Source of the DNA: Candidatus Bipolaricaulota bacterium
GTDB taxonomy: Bacteria > Bipolaricaulota > Bipolaricaulia > UBA7950 > UBA9294
NCBI GenBank assembly: GCA_021163015.1
Contig: JAGGXO010000058.1
Span: 1 to 7,117 of the forward strand
Length of the DNA stretch: 7,117 nucleotides
Direction: 5' to 3'
Within the stretch, counting starts at the first letter, position 1. Each line of letters begins with the position of its first letter. A model generated the notes under the pieces. The model saw only the letters and a list, made by a program, of their open reading frames with translations. It had not been told where the DNA came from and made no database searches. Below are positions 1-6,792 of the stretch, in pieces. The position numbers were made by a program, and so were the translations under genes.

Positions 1-921
1 AATCTCCAAGTCAAGCAAGATATGGAAACTTTTATACACCTTTTGGCGCACAATGTCAATTATTCTGCGGATCTCAGCGCTCCTCGCCCCCCCTAAGTTG
101 ATAATAAAATTGGCGTGTATATCAGATACTTGAGCCATTCCTAAGCGGAATCCCTTTAAGCCGGCACGCTCGATCAATTCCCCTGCAGAACGGCCAATTG
201 GGTTCTTGAAGGTACATCCGGCACTTGCAAGTCCGAGTGGTTGTCTGGCGGAACGCTGTGCAAGAAGTTGCTCTCGATCGTACTTTTCTCCACCGAGGAA
301 GAGATCGGCTCCAAGCACCGGGAGGCGCAATTTGAGGATCGAACTCGTTCGATAGGAGAAGTCACACGCGGGCCTACCGATCGATTCAAGGGTGCCATCT
401 GTGGAGAGAACGGTGATCTCTTTCACGATCTCCCCAATCGACCGCTCTTTGATGCCGGCGTTCATCGCAATCGCCCCTCCCAAGCTACCTGGAATCCCAG
501 CAAGAAAATCGAGCGAGTAGTTGCCGTGTGTATTCGCAGTGGATATCAACGTGGCAAGTGCTACACCGCAGTCCGCGGACAGGCATTCATCACTTTGCTT
601 GTACCCGCTCAGACAAGCTGTGGAGATGACAAGTCCATGGAAGCCACTATCTGAGAAGAGGATATTGGAGCCTTTACCCAGAATGAAGTAGGGAACGCCG
701 TGTTCACGACACGTGCGAATCGCTTCGATAAGTGACTCTTTGCTTGCAGGAAGAAAGAAGCCCTCTGCTGGGCCACCAATTTGTATCGTCGTGTGGAGCG
801 ATAGCGGCTCTCCCCTTCTCAATTCACCAGGCAGGGAGGCGATGCTGGAGCTTATTTCATCTATGCGGCGCAGAAGGTTCCTTCCTCGAGGAAACGCGAC
901 AGGCTTGTGGTCACCGTCCAT
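1..921 (-). CDS. murB: MurB, UDP-N-acetylenolpyruvoylglucosamine reductase (3' end cut by window edge)
   Basis: Cytoplasmic FAD enzyme that reduces UDP-GlcNAc-enolpyruvate to UDP-MurNAc with NADPH. My translation reads 307 codons without a stop and runs off the left edge. Visible FAD-domain motifs are HTTIQIGGPA (43-52), LGKGSN (81-86) and GIPGSLGGAIAMNAG (142-156). The substrate domain has FSYRTS (188-193), SAGCTFKNP (233-241), AGLKG (253-257), QVSDIHANFI (264-273) and, at the very edge, LEI, whose Glu306 aligns with the catalytic glutamate. Probably under ten residues are missing. The short length indicates type II MurB (Bacillus subtilis-like). The general-acid position, usually Ser, is Cys236. 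The ATG at 921 is the first in-frame start after a TGA, with GGAG 10 nt upstream; the next usable codon (TTG, residue 34) has poor spacing. The gene overlaps the murC 3' end by 61 nt. Confidence 0.95.
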   Translation of the reverse strand, partial: MDGDHKPVAFPRGRNLLRRIDEISSSIASLPGELRRGEPLSLHTTIQIGGPAEGFFLPASKESLIEAIRTCREHGVPYFILGKGSNILFSDSGFHGLVISTACLSGYKQSDECLSADCGVALATLISTANTHGNYSLDFLAGIPGSLGGAIAMNAGIKERSIGEIVKEITVLSTDGTLESIGRPACDFSYRTSSILKLRLPVLGADLFLGGEKYDREQLLAQRSARQPLGLASAGCTFKNPIGRSAGELIERAGLKGFRLGMAQVSDIHANFIINLGGARSAEIRRIIDIVRQKVYKSFHILLDLEI

Positions 922-2240
922 ATGTCACCCGCTCCAAAGCTGATAATGAAGTCGCCGGGCTCGATGTAGCTCTTGAGGAATGAAAGCACCTCGTCCTTGT
1001 CATGAATGAGAAGAGGATCGTTCCCAGTGCTGCGGTTGATTGAATCGACTATCCGTTGTGACGTAACACCCGGAATCGGGCGCTCGTAGGCTGGATAGAT
1101 CGGAGTAACCACAACGGTATCAGCCAGCCGAAACGCCTCGCCGAATTCACTCCCTATCGCTTGCGTGCGCGTGTAACGGTGCGGCTGAAAGACGGCGACG
1201 ATTCTGCGGTTTGTCCAGCCCGAGCGGATCGCCTGCAGTGTAACTTCAATCTCCTCTGGGAGATGAGCATAGTCATCGACAACCGTCACACCATTCTCCT
1301 CAAGCAATTGAAAGCGACGCTTGGGAAGTTGAAAATCGGCGATTGCCCCGGCCGCATCGGCAAGGGGGACACCGGCCAAGCTTGCCGCGCCGATTGCACA
1401 GAGTGCATTCCTCACATTGTGATCGCCTGGAGCAGGGAGGAATACATGTGCCACATCCTCTCCGTGATATCTGAGGTCGAAGGTCGTGTGAAAGTGGTAG
1501 TGAGATATATTCACCGCACGCAGATCGGCATCCGAGTGCACACCAACCTTAAGTGCCGAAGGAAGCTCACTCGCAAGCGCACGCACATTCACGTCGTCGA
1601 TTGCCAGAACAGCACTCTCTGCTTGGAGAATGTAGCGCTTGAAGCTCTCCTTGATCCCTTGCAGCGTGTGGTAAGTCCCCAGATGATCACGGCCGATGTT
1701 ATTGAGGACGCCAATAGTGGGATGGATAGCAAGGAATAAGCCATCGCTCTCATCGACCTCGGTGACGAACACTTCTCCCGACCCAAGATGCGAGTTCCCG
1801 CCCAAACCGGGACAGTGAGCGCCCACAAGATAGCTTGGATCCCTGCCGGTATTACGCAGAATGGTCGCCGTCATCGCGGTGGTTGTGGTTTTCCCATGTG
1901 TTCCAGCAATACCAATGCTCATGTAACCATCAATTACGTCCGCCAACGCGTGCAAGCGATGGATGACTGGAAGATTGAGTCTGCGCGCCGCTTCTATTTC
2001 GACATTCTCTTCCCCAATTGCCGAGGAGAAGATCACCTCATCAACGGTCTCATTGACGATCCTTGGGTCGTGGCCGATGTGAATCGCTGCTCCGGCCCTC
2101 TGCAGATACTGCGTCTGCGCGTTCTCGCGTAGATCGGAGCCAGAGACACTACTCCCCCCCGCGAGCATCACCGTGGCGAGTCCGCTCATCCCAGCGCCAG
2201 CTATCCCCACGAAGTGGTAACGCTTGCCGGCGCCGATCAA
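861..2240 (-). CDS. murC: MurC, UDP-N-acetylmuramate--L-alanine ligase
   Basis: ATP-dependent cytoplasmic ligase that adds the first residue, normally L-Ala, to UDP-MurNAc. The 459 aa are a normal family length. The N-terminal Rossmann domain shows GIAGAGMSGLA (12-22). The central ATPase domain has the P-loop GTHGKTTTT (113-121), EVDESD (161-166) and NIGRDHLGTY (181-190). PGDHNVRNAL (271-280) and KRRF (307-310) follow. The C-terminal domain has DDYAHLPEEI (322-331) and FQPHRYTRTQ (351-360), then PIPGVTS (388-394) and FGAGDIW (435-441). Two spots deviate from the common pattern: DHLG instead of DHLD, and AHLP instead of AHHP. The start is TTG, supported by AAGGAG 7 nt upstream and a TTGA overlap with the murG stop, so translation is probably coupled. 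The 3' end is shared with the murB start. Mpl ligase is an unlikely alternative given the location between murG and murB. Confidence 0.97.
   Translation of the reverse strand: MIGAGKRYHFVGIAGAGMSGLATVMLAGGSSVSGSDLRENAQTQYLQRAGAAIHIGHDPRIVNETVDEVIFSSAIGEENVEIEAARRLNLPVIHRLHALADVIDGYMSIGIAGTHGKTTTTAMTATILRNTGRDPSYLVGAHCPGLGGNSHLGSGEVFVTEVDESDGLFLAIHPTIGVLNNIGRDHLGTYHTLQGIKESFKRYILQAESAVLAIDDVNVRALASELPSALKVGVHSDADLRAVNISHYHFHTTFDLRYHGEDVAHVFLPAPGDHNVRNALCAIGAASLAGVPLADAAGAIADFQLPKRRFQLLEENGVTVVDDYAHLPEEIEVTLQAIRSGWTNRRIVAVFQPHRYTRTQAIGSEFGEAFRLADTVVVTPIYPAYERPIPGVTSQRIVDSINRSTGNDPLLIHDKDEVLSFLKSYIEPGDFIISFGAGDIWTVTTSLSRFLEEGTFCAA
932..935 (-). promoter_or_regulatory. Probable ribosome binding site of murB, inside murC
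   Basis: GGAG lies 10 nt before ATG 921, within murC coding sequence. It is shorter and further from its start than the sites of ftsW, murG and murC, so murB may depend partly on ribosomes finishing murC. Confidence 0.5.
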
Positions 2241-3364
2241 GTGCGCGCTCCTTCAACGAGAACCATTATCTCACCGAGCATGGAGGAAGCAGCATGCCTG
2301 CTCCCCATACGCATCGAGTTTCGTGCCATTAAATTTAACCCCTGTTCATCTTTCACCATCTGTTCGATCAACCGCGTCAAGCGTCTATCTAGGATATCAT
2401 TTTCACCCACAATTGTGCAAGCTTGTTCATCGTTCAGGACGCGTGCGTTCTCCCACTGATGGCCATCTGTTGCCCCTCCCCATGGGACAAGGACCGCCGG
2501 TTTCCCACATGATGTGATCTCCGCCAAGGTAGTGGCTCCGGCTCGTGAGACTATGAGATCAGCAATGGCGAATGCCTCCGCCATCCGCTCGATGTACTTT
2601 CTCACAACGATGTTCGTTATCCCCGCCTCGACAAGCTCCGATTCAATCACAGAGGTATCGATGCTTCCGCCTGTCACCAACAAGATCTGCATGTCCTTAT
2701 GCGTGGCTATTTCGGAGCGCGCTTTGCGGATAGCGTTGGTGAGAGCGAGCGATCCATTCGAGCCACCAAAGACGAGAACTGTTCGCTTTTCCGGAGAGAG
2801 TCCGAAGCACTCGTAGGCAGCGCGTGTGCGCTTGGCAAGAAGAAACTCACTGCGGATCGGGTTCCCTGTCACAACAATATTGCGTGCAACAGCAAGCTGA
2901 TCCTTCGTCTGAGGGTACGAAATCAGGACCTTGTCGACAAAGCGAGCAAGAATTCTGTTCGTCAAGCCAGCAACCGCGTTCTGCTCGTGGATCACTGTCC
3001 TTATGGGAACGATCTTCCCGAGCAGGGAAGCGAGGAAGACCGCGGGAAACGATGCATACCCACCCATTCCAATCACTATCTGTGGACGGAAGCGCAGAAT
3101 AACAGTCAGCATCTCCACAAAGGACACGACGAGAAGCGATATTGCATACAGATTCTGGATGACATTTCCCCGCTGCAGTCCACGCACATGAATTGGGAAG
3201 AAGGAGATCCACGGATACGAAGGGAGGATGCGTGCTTCTATCCCTCGCCTCGTGCCGACATAGGCAAGCTCCACTTCCCTTCTGCACTTGGCAAACTCCT
3301 CCATCACAGCAAGCGCGGGGTAGAAGTGTCCGCCCGTTCCTCCACCAGCAATCAGTATGCGCAT
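2237..3364 (-). CDS. murG: MurG, lipid II synthase (UDP-GlcNAc transferase)
   Basis: GT28-family peripheral membrane glycosyltransferase that adds GlcNAc from UDP-GlcNAc to lipid I, giving lipid II on the cytoplasmic face. The 375 aa match the family. The N-terminal domain shows the glycine-rich loop GGGTGGHFYPA (7-17), GMGGYASFPA (99-108), IHEQNAVAGLTNR (125-137) and TGNPIR (166-171). The C-terminal donor domain begins with FGGSNGS (199-205), where most relatives have GGSQGA. It continues with YIERMAEAFAIADLIVSRAG (257-276), TTLAEI and DGHQWENA (300-307). I chose ATG at 3364, in a TGATG overlap of 1 nt with the ftsW stop, because AAGGAGG lies 6 nt upstream. An in-frame TTG directly before it (3367) would add one Met but sits only 3 nt from the same site. 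The stop overlaps the murC start by 4 nt. Confidence 0.97.
   Translation of the reverse strand: MRILIAGGGTGGHFYPALAVMEEFAKCRREVELAYVGTRRGIEARILPSYPWISFFPIHVRGLQRGNVIQNLYAISLLVVSFVEMLTVILRFRPQIVIGMGGYASFPAVFLASLLGKIVPIRTVIHEQNAVAGLTNRILARFVDKVLISYPQTKDQLAVARNIVVTGNPIRSEFLLAKRTRAAYECFGLSPEKRTVLVFGGSNGSLALTNAIRKARSEIATHKDMQILLVTGGSIDTSVIESELVEAGITNIVVRKYIERMAEAFAIADLIVSRAGATTLAEITSCGKPAVLVPWGGATDGHQWENARVLNDEQACTIVGENDILDRRLTRLIEQMVKDEQGLNLMARNSMRMGSRHAASSMLGEIMVLVEGART
2248..2253 (-). promoter_or_regulatory. Ribosome binding site of murC
   Basis: AAGGAG lies within the last codons of murG, 7 nt before the TTG at 2240. It supports the rare TTG start, which also forms the TTGA stop/start overlap and gives a full N-terminal Rossmann motif. 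Confidence 0.85.
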
Positions 3365-4446
3365 CAATTTCCTCCTTGTTTGGAGATGTTGAGCAGGATT
3401 CCGACCATGGATAGAGTGATGAGAAGCGATGACCCTCCATTGCTGATAAACGGAAGGGTGAGTCCGGTCACCGGCAGTAACCCTGTGGCAACACCCAGAT
3501 TGAGAAGAACCTGAAAGGCAATAGCGAATCCAATTCCAAACGCAAGCAGCCTGCCAAATCGATCCGGGGCATAGCGGGCCACGACAAACGCGCGCCAGAC
3601 AAACGCTACATAAAGGACTATCAGGATAATCGCGCCGATTAACCCCAGCTCCTCCGCAGTCACGGAGAAGATAAAATCACTCTGTGCCTGCGGGAGGTAG
3701 AAGAGCTTCGCACGCGATGCGCCCAATCCTCGCCCGATCAATCCACCGGAGCCGATCGCAACAAGCGATTGAATCGTTTGGTAGCCGGAAGATGTGCTGT
3801 AGTCCTGTGGATTCAGGAATGACAATACCCGCGCCATCCGGTAAGGGGCAATACGCACTGCCAGGAAGATGAATGGTATGCTCGCAATTCCTACTCCCAA
3901 CAAGTGCACCGCACGTGCCCCTCCGATGAAGAGCATGATAGCGGTCAACGTAGCGAAAATAAGCGTCATGCCAAAGTCCGGCTGATTCATGGTCACTGCG
4001 GCAATTACAACTAGAATCAAGACAAATGGCAGCACACCATCGACAAACGATCTCATTGAGTCCCTCTTTCTCGTGATCGTTGCTGCCAAGTAGATGATGA
4101 GAGCTAGCTTGAGGACCTCCGTTGGTTGTATAGCAAATGAGGCTATGTGCAACCACCGCCCATCGCTGATCCCGTGCAGCGGAAGGACCGTAAGAAACGT
4201 CAGACCAAACGCGCCGAGGAGGAGAATATCATCAAGCTGCTGCAAGCGGTGATAATCGATGTAGCTGAACAATACCAGAAGACCAATGCCGAGGAGTGCC
4301 GCAATCAGTTGTTTCACGAGCAGATGAGTGTCTGTTCCATAGTGGCGAAGAGAAAATGGGGCGCTGGCACTGTAGACCATCACTAACCCGAAAAGCAAGA
4401 GAAGTGCGGCCGAAAGCACGATTCCTCGATCCACTCGTCCGTCCAC
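3364..4446 (-). CDS. ftsW: FtsW, SEDS-family septal peptidoglycan polymerase
   Basis: Polytopic inner-membrane glycosyltransferase of the SEDS family. It polymerises lipid II at the division septum together with a class B PBP. The 360 aa carry about ten hydrophobic segments. Visible motifs are YSAS (25-28), QPTE (107-110), NQPDFG (154-159) and the long signature from YQTIQSL (222-228) and IGSGG (231-235) to SDFIFSVTAEELG (256-268). Asp257 in SDFIF matches the catalytic aspartate of SEDS proteins; the preceding pair is Gln-Ser instead of the common His-Thr. A further motif is LPFISNGGSS (331-340). The cytoplasmic N-terminal and C-terminal tails are short compared with the E. coli protein. RodA is the close alternative, but the murD/murG neighbourhood favours FtsW. 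The start is GTG with AAGGAG 6 nt upstream. An in-frame TGA lies a short distance further upstream and no better start intervenes. Confidence 0.95.
   Translation of the reverse strand: MDGRVDRGIVLSAALLLLFGLVMVYSASAPFSLRHYGTDTHLLVKQLIAALLGIGLLVLFSYIDYHRLQQLDDILLLGAFGLTFLTVLPLHGISDGRWLHIASFAIQPTEVLKLALIIYLAATITRKRDSMRSFVDGVLPFVLILVVIAAVTMNQPDFGMTLIFATLTAIMLFIGGARAVHLLGVGIASIPFIFLAVRIAPYRMARVLSFLNPQDYSTSSGYQTIQSLVAIGSGGLIGRGLGASRAKLFYLPQAQSDFIFSVTAEELGLIGAIILIVLYVAFVWRAFVVARYAPDRFGRLLAFGIGFAIAFQVLLNLGVATGLLPVTGLTLPFISNGGSSLLITLSMVGILLNISKQGGN
3371..3377 (-). promoter_or_regulatory. Ribosome binding site of murG
   Basis: AAGGAGG lies within the last codons of ftsW, 6 nt before ATG 3364. This favours the ATG over the TTG at 3367, which would be only 3 nt away. 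Confidence 0.85.
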
Positions 4447-4452
4447 TTGCGT

Positions 4453-4458
4453 CTCCTT
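4453..4458 (-). promoter_or_regulatory. Ribosome binding site of ftsW
   Basis: AAGGAG ends 6 nt before the GTG at 4446. It decides the GTG start for ftsW, since no better start codon lies between the upstream in-frame stop and this GTG. Confidence 0.85.
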
Positions 4459-4511
4459 GTCTGCCAGGATGCACCATCATCTCTGATACCCCATATGAAT
4501 ACGGCAGTTGT

Positions 4512-4545
4512 CCCTCATGCGGAAGGAAGGATGTCAAAATGAGGG
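4512..4545 (-). repeat. 7-bp inverted repeat flanking a TTGACA hexamer
   Basis: Perfect arms CCCTCAT (4512-4518) and ATGAGGG (4539-4545) are separated by 20 nt. The spacer contains TTGACA on the coding strand (4537 to 4532). The spacing is longer than in a typical hairpin, so an operator-like site or chance is as plausible as an RNA stem. The 17-nt position downstream of TTGACA reads GGGACA, which is not a -10 box. Confidence 0.4.
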
Positions 4546-4580
4546 CGATAATTCGTGTTGCTACTAGGAGACAGGTGACT

Positions 4581-5891
4581 CTACCGATTTGGTGACTGTT
4601 GTTCCAAGGCGGATCTGACGAGGTGCGAGAAGTGTTCCCCTCGTTCGACGTAATTGCTGTACTGATCGTAACTTGAGCATGCAGGCGAGAAGAGGATCGT
4701 GTCTCCCTCCCGCGCCTCCTTCAGGGCGCATTTCAGGGCATGATCAAGGGTAGAACAGAGGGTTACACGAGCGTAACCAACGTCACGCAACGACAAACGC
4801 AACAGAGTCGCTCCTTCACCGAAGAGGATCACACGCCTGACATCGCGCTGCACGATAATGCTAGCTAGCTGTTCGTACCCTGCTCCTTTGTGTCTTCCTC
4901 CCAGGATCAGAACGCAAGGGCCATCTATCGCCTGAAGTGCGGTGATGGCAGAGGCAGCATTGGTCGACTTCGAATCGTTGATCACGCGCAAGTCCCCAAG
5001 CGAGGGCTCTTCCTGCATGCGATACGGAAGATGGAACGCGCCTTTCAAGACTCGCAGATCTATTCGACTCTCGTCGAGAGTTGGAATCACTCCCTTACAG
5101 CAAGCGATCGCTGCACGCAGGTTGGATCGGTTGTGTGGAGAAAGTGAATCTACAAACACATCCTTCGGAAGAGTGACATCCTCATAGCACACGATCCTTG
5201 CCTCAACAGAACCCCTCAGGAGAGGAACTTCGTGCGACGCGATAGCCAGATCGGCGTTTGTTTGCCGATCGAATATGCTCAACTTGGCGGCAACGTAGCG
5301 ATCCATCGATCCGTGCCTGTCAAGGTGGTCGGGAGCTATGTTCAATAGGCAAGCAACAGACGGACGAAAGATTCTGCTCTGCTCAAGCTGGAAGCTGCTC
5401 ACCTCAAGGACTACTACCTCGGGCGGGTTGTCGGCGAGCGTTATGGCAGGAAGCCCGATATTGCCCGCAGCGATTGCCTTTATCCCAACTTGTCTCAATA
5501 TCTCTTCGACGAGCTTCACCGTTGTGCTCTTGCCGTTCGTCCCAGTGATGGCAATCAACGGCGTGTCAGGGATAAGGAGAAAGGCAAGGTCAAGCTCAGA
5601 TATGATCTGGGTCTGTGTCTCTCTTACCTTTTGCAGGATCGGCAGATCTGGCCTGATCCCTGGGCTGATGATGACAAGGTCTGTTCCCTCCAGCACACGC
5701 ACGGTGTGTCCTGCCTGCTCATACGGGATTCCGCGCGCAGAGAGATGGTTTGTATCATCAGCACCTAACGCACGGCTGTCGCTCACGAATACTTCCACGT
5801 CATGGCTGTAGAAATATTCGGAGACGGCACGGCCGGTGCGTCCATAGCCGAGAACACTCACGCGGCGTACTTCGTGCTCAGCTATTCGCAC
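4581..5891 (-). CDS. murD: MurD, UDP-N-acetylmuramoyl-L-alanine--D-glutamate ligase
   Basis: ATP-dependent cytoplasmic ligase that adds D-Glu to UDP-MurNAc-L-Ala. The 436 aa have the three-domain Mur-ligase layout: an N-terminal UDP-binding domain with VLGYGRTG (13-20), then the P-loop GTNGKST (117-123). The central domain carries NIAPDHLDRHGSMDRY (184-199) and AAKLSIF (201-207), whose Lys203 aligns with the carbamylated lysine of MurD. VINDSKSTNAASA (303-315) and ILGGRHKGAG (329-338) follow. The C-terminal substrate motif is SPACSSYDQY (402-411) with NYVERGEHF. SPAC plus NDSKSTN identifies MurD rather than MurC, E or F. The GTG start lies inside the end of the formiminotransferase gene (14-nt overlap), with only a modest GAGG 9 nt upstream, so coupled translation is likely. 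A 134-nt gap separates its TAG stop from ftsW. Confidence 0.97.
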   Translation of the reverse strand: MRIAEHEVRRVSVLGYGRTGRAVSEYFYSHDVEVFVSDSRALGADDTNHLSARGIPYEQAGHTVRVLEGTDLVIISPGIRPDLPILQKVRETQTQIISELDLAFLLIPDTPLIAITGTNGKSTTVKLVEEILRQVGIKAIAAGNIGLPAITLADNPPEVVVLEVSSFQLEQSRIFRPSVACLLNIAPDHLDRHGSMDRYVAAKLSIFDRQTNADLAIASHEVPLLRGSVEARIVCYEDVTLPKDVFVDSLSPHNRSNLRAAIACCKGVIPTLDESRIDLRVLKGAFHLPYRMQEEPSLGDLRVINDSKSTNAASAITALQAIDGPCVLILGGRHKGAGYEQLASIIVQRDVRRVILFGEGATLLRLSLRDVGYARVTLCSTLDHALKCALKEAREGDTILFSPACSSYDQYSNYVERGEHFSHLVRSALEQQSPNR

Positions 5892-6792
5892 TCAGCGCGT
5901 CCTCAATTCGTTCTTCCAGGATGAGCTCATCCGAAAAATCCCGCACCTGAAGCGCCATCCGGGCAACATCATAGAGCGCTTGTCTGGGGATAGTGCCCAC
6001 AATCTCGCTTCCTATTACCATCACCCCTCGTCGCTCCGCTTCACGCTTCACGAGCTCAAAGACGCGCAGGATCGGCGTTTTCTTGAAGTTAGTCAGATTC
6101 ATCGACACCTGAACGATACCTTTCTCCGATAGAGGAAAGCCGAGGGCCTTCACATAGCGCAAACCTCCACTTGAAAAGCGAACCGCACGCGCAATCTCCT
6201 TAGCCACAGAGAGGTCCGCCGTGGCAAGGTCAACATTGTAGGCGATGAGGAATTCACGCGCACCAACGGCAACGACGCCAGCCGTGGGATGGATCTTCGC
6301 TTCGCCGAAGTCAGGGATCCACGCAGGAAGACTAATCTTCTCAGCAAATCCCTCAAACTCACCCTTTCTGATCGTTGCCAGGTTTCGCCTGATTGGCCTT
6401 CTCGCCGCTTCCTCATAGAGATAGACAGGGATTCTCAGGTCCGTTGCGATGCGCTCTCCGACTCGCATGGAGAGATCGATGCATTCTTCCATTGTCACTC
6501 CACGCACCGGTATGAATGGAATGACATCGACCGCGCCCATGCGTGGATGCTCACCGCGGTGAACATTCAGGTCTATCAACTCCGATGCCTTTTTCGCGAG
6601 TGATAGAACTCCATCCACAAGACCGTCAGGCTCGCCAACAATGGTGATCACCGACCTGTTGTGGTCAGGGTCCATGCTCAAATCGATCACTTTGCGGCCG
6701 GGGCCATCAGCAGCGAAAGCGATCGACTCTACTATATCTCGCCGACGCCCCTCGCTGACATTCGGCACGCACTCGATTAGTCTATCCCACAT
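5878..6792 (-). CDS. Glutamate formiminotransferase (FTCD N-terminal type, stand-alone)
   Basis: Predicted cytosolic enzyme that moves the formimino group of N-formimino-L-glutamate to tetrahydrofolate (EC 2.1.2.5), the last step of one histidine-degradation route. Some bacterial members also use formylglutamate and can supply or recycle 5-formyl-THF. The 304 aa cover only the formiminotransferase part; the cyclodeaminase domain of the mammalian fusion is absent. The N-terminal subdomain shows LIECVPNVSEGR (5-16), DHNRSVITIVGEP (43-55), HRGEHPRMGAVDVIPF (78-93), VTMEEC (99-104) and YLYEEAARRP (124-133). His82 matches the catalytic histidine described in the porcine enzyme. The C-terminal subdomain shows FLIAYNVDL (181-189), SSGGLRYVKALG (207-218), QVSMNLTN (228-235) and GSEIVG (261-266). 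The ATG overlaps the end of fabZ by 11 nt, with AAGG only 3 nt upstream. No other histidine-degradation gene is visible, so its role here is open. Confidence 0.9.
   Translation of the reverse strand: MWDRLIECVPNVSEGRRRDIVESIAFAADGPGRKVIDLSMDPDHNRSVITIVGEPDGLVDGVLSLAKKASELIDLNVHRGEHPRMGAVDVIPFIPVRGVTMEECIDLSMRVGERIATDLRIPVYLYEEAARRPIRRNLATIRKGEFEGFAEKISLPAWIPDFGEAKIHPTAGVVAVGAREFLIAYNVDLATADLSVAKEIARAVRFSSGGLRYVKALGFPLSEKGIVQVSMNLTNFKKTPILRVFELVKREAERRGVMVIGSEIVGTIPRQALYDVARMALQVRDFSDELILEERIEDALSANS
5901..5904 (-). promoter_or_regulatory. Weak ribosome binding site of murD
   Basis: GAGG lies 9 nt before GTG 5891, inside the formiminotransferase gene. It is weak compared with ftsW, murG and murC, consistent with translation coupled to the overlapping upstream gene. 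Confidence 0.4.

Larger units (their letters stand above)
4447..4580 (-). other. Intergenic gap between murD and ftsW
   Basis: This is the only real non-coding spacer in the window (134 nt); all other junctions overlap. On the coding strand it contains a TTGACA hexamer, a CCCTCAT/ATGAGGG inverted repeat and, next to ftsW, the ftsW ribosome binding site. No T-rich tract follows the repeat, so it does not look like an intrinsic terminator. A 13-codon ATG reading frame lies inside but has no supporting features. The spacer could host a secondary promoter for ftsW-murG-murC-murB, but I cannot identify a good -10 element. Confidence 0.6.

Noticed and set aside
241..654. A 137-codon plus-strand frame at the left end
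   Set aside because: It is antisense to murB, which reads continuously here with all family motifs.
2847..3440. A 197-codon open frame on the minus strand within murG
   Set aside because: It is out of frame with murG, which carries all family motifs over the same bases. The Cys/Ser-rich composition is typical of a shadow frame.
2699..3514. A 271-codon open frame on the plus strand, antisense to murG and the ftsW end
   Set aside because: It lies opposite well-supported murG and ftsW coding sequence, has no recognisable domain, and its composition looks like an antisense shadow.
4478..4519. A 13-codon ATG frame on the minus strand in the murD-ftsW gap
   Set aside because: It is very short, has no clear ribosome binding site and no recognisable leader-peptide pattern.
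4512..4545. Intrinsic terminator after murD
   Set aside because: The arms are only 7 bp with a 20-nt loop, and no T-run follows on the coding strand.
4296..4595. A plus-strand frame containing a CPSCG zinc-ribbon-like motif
   Set aside because: Half of it is antisense to ftsW, there is only one CxxC pair, and I see no supporting ribosome binding site or domain. The motif is most likely chance.
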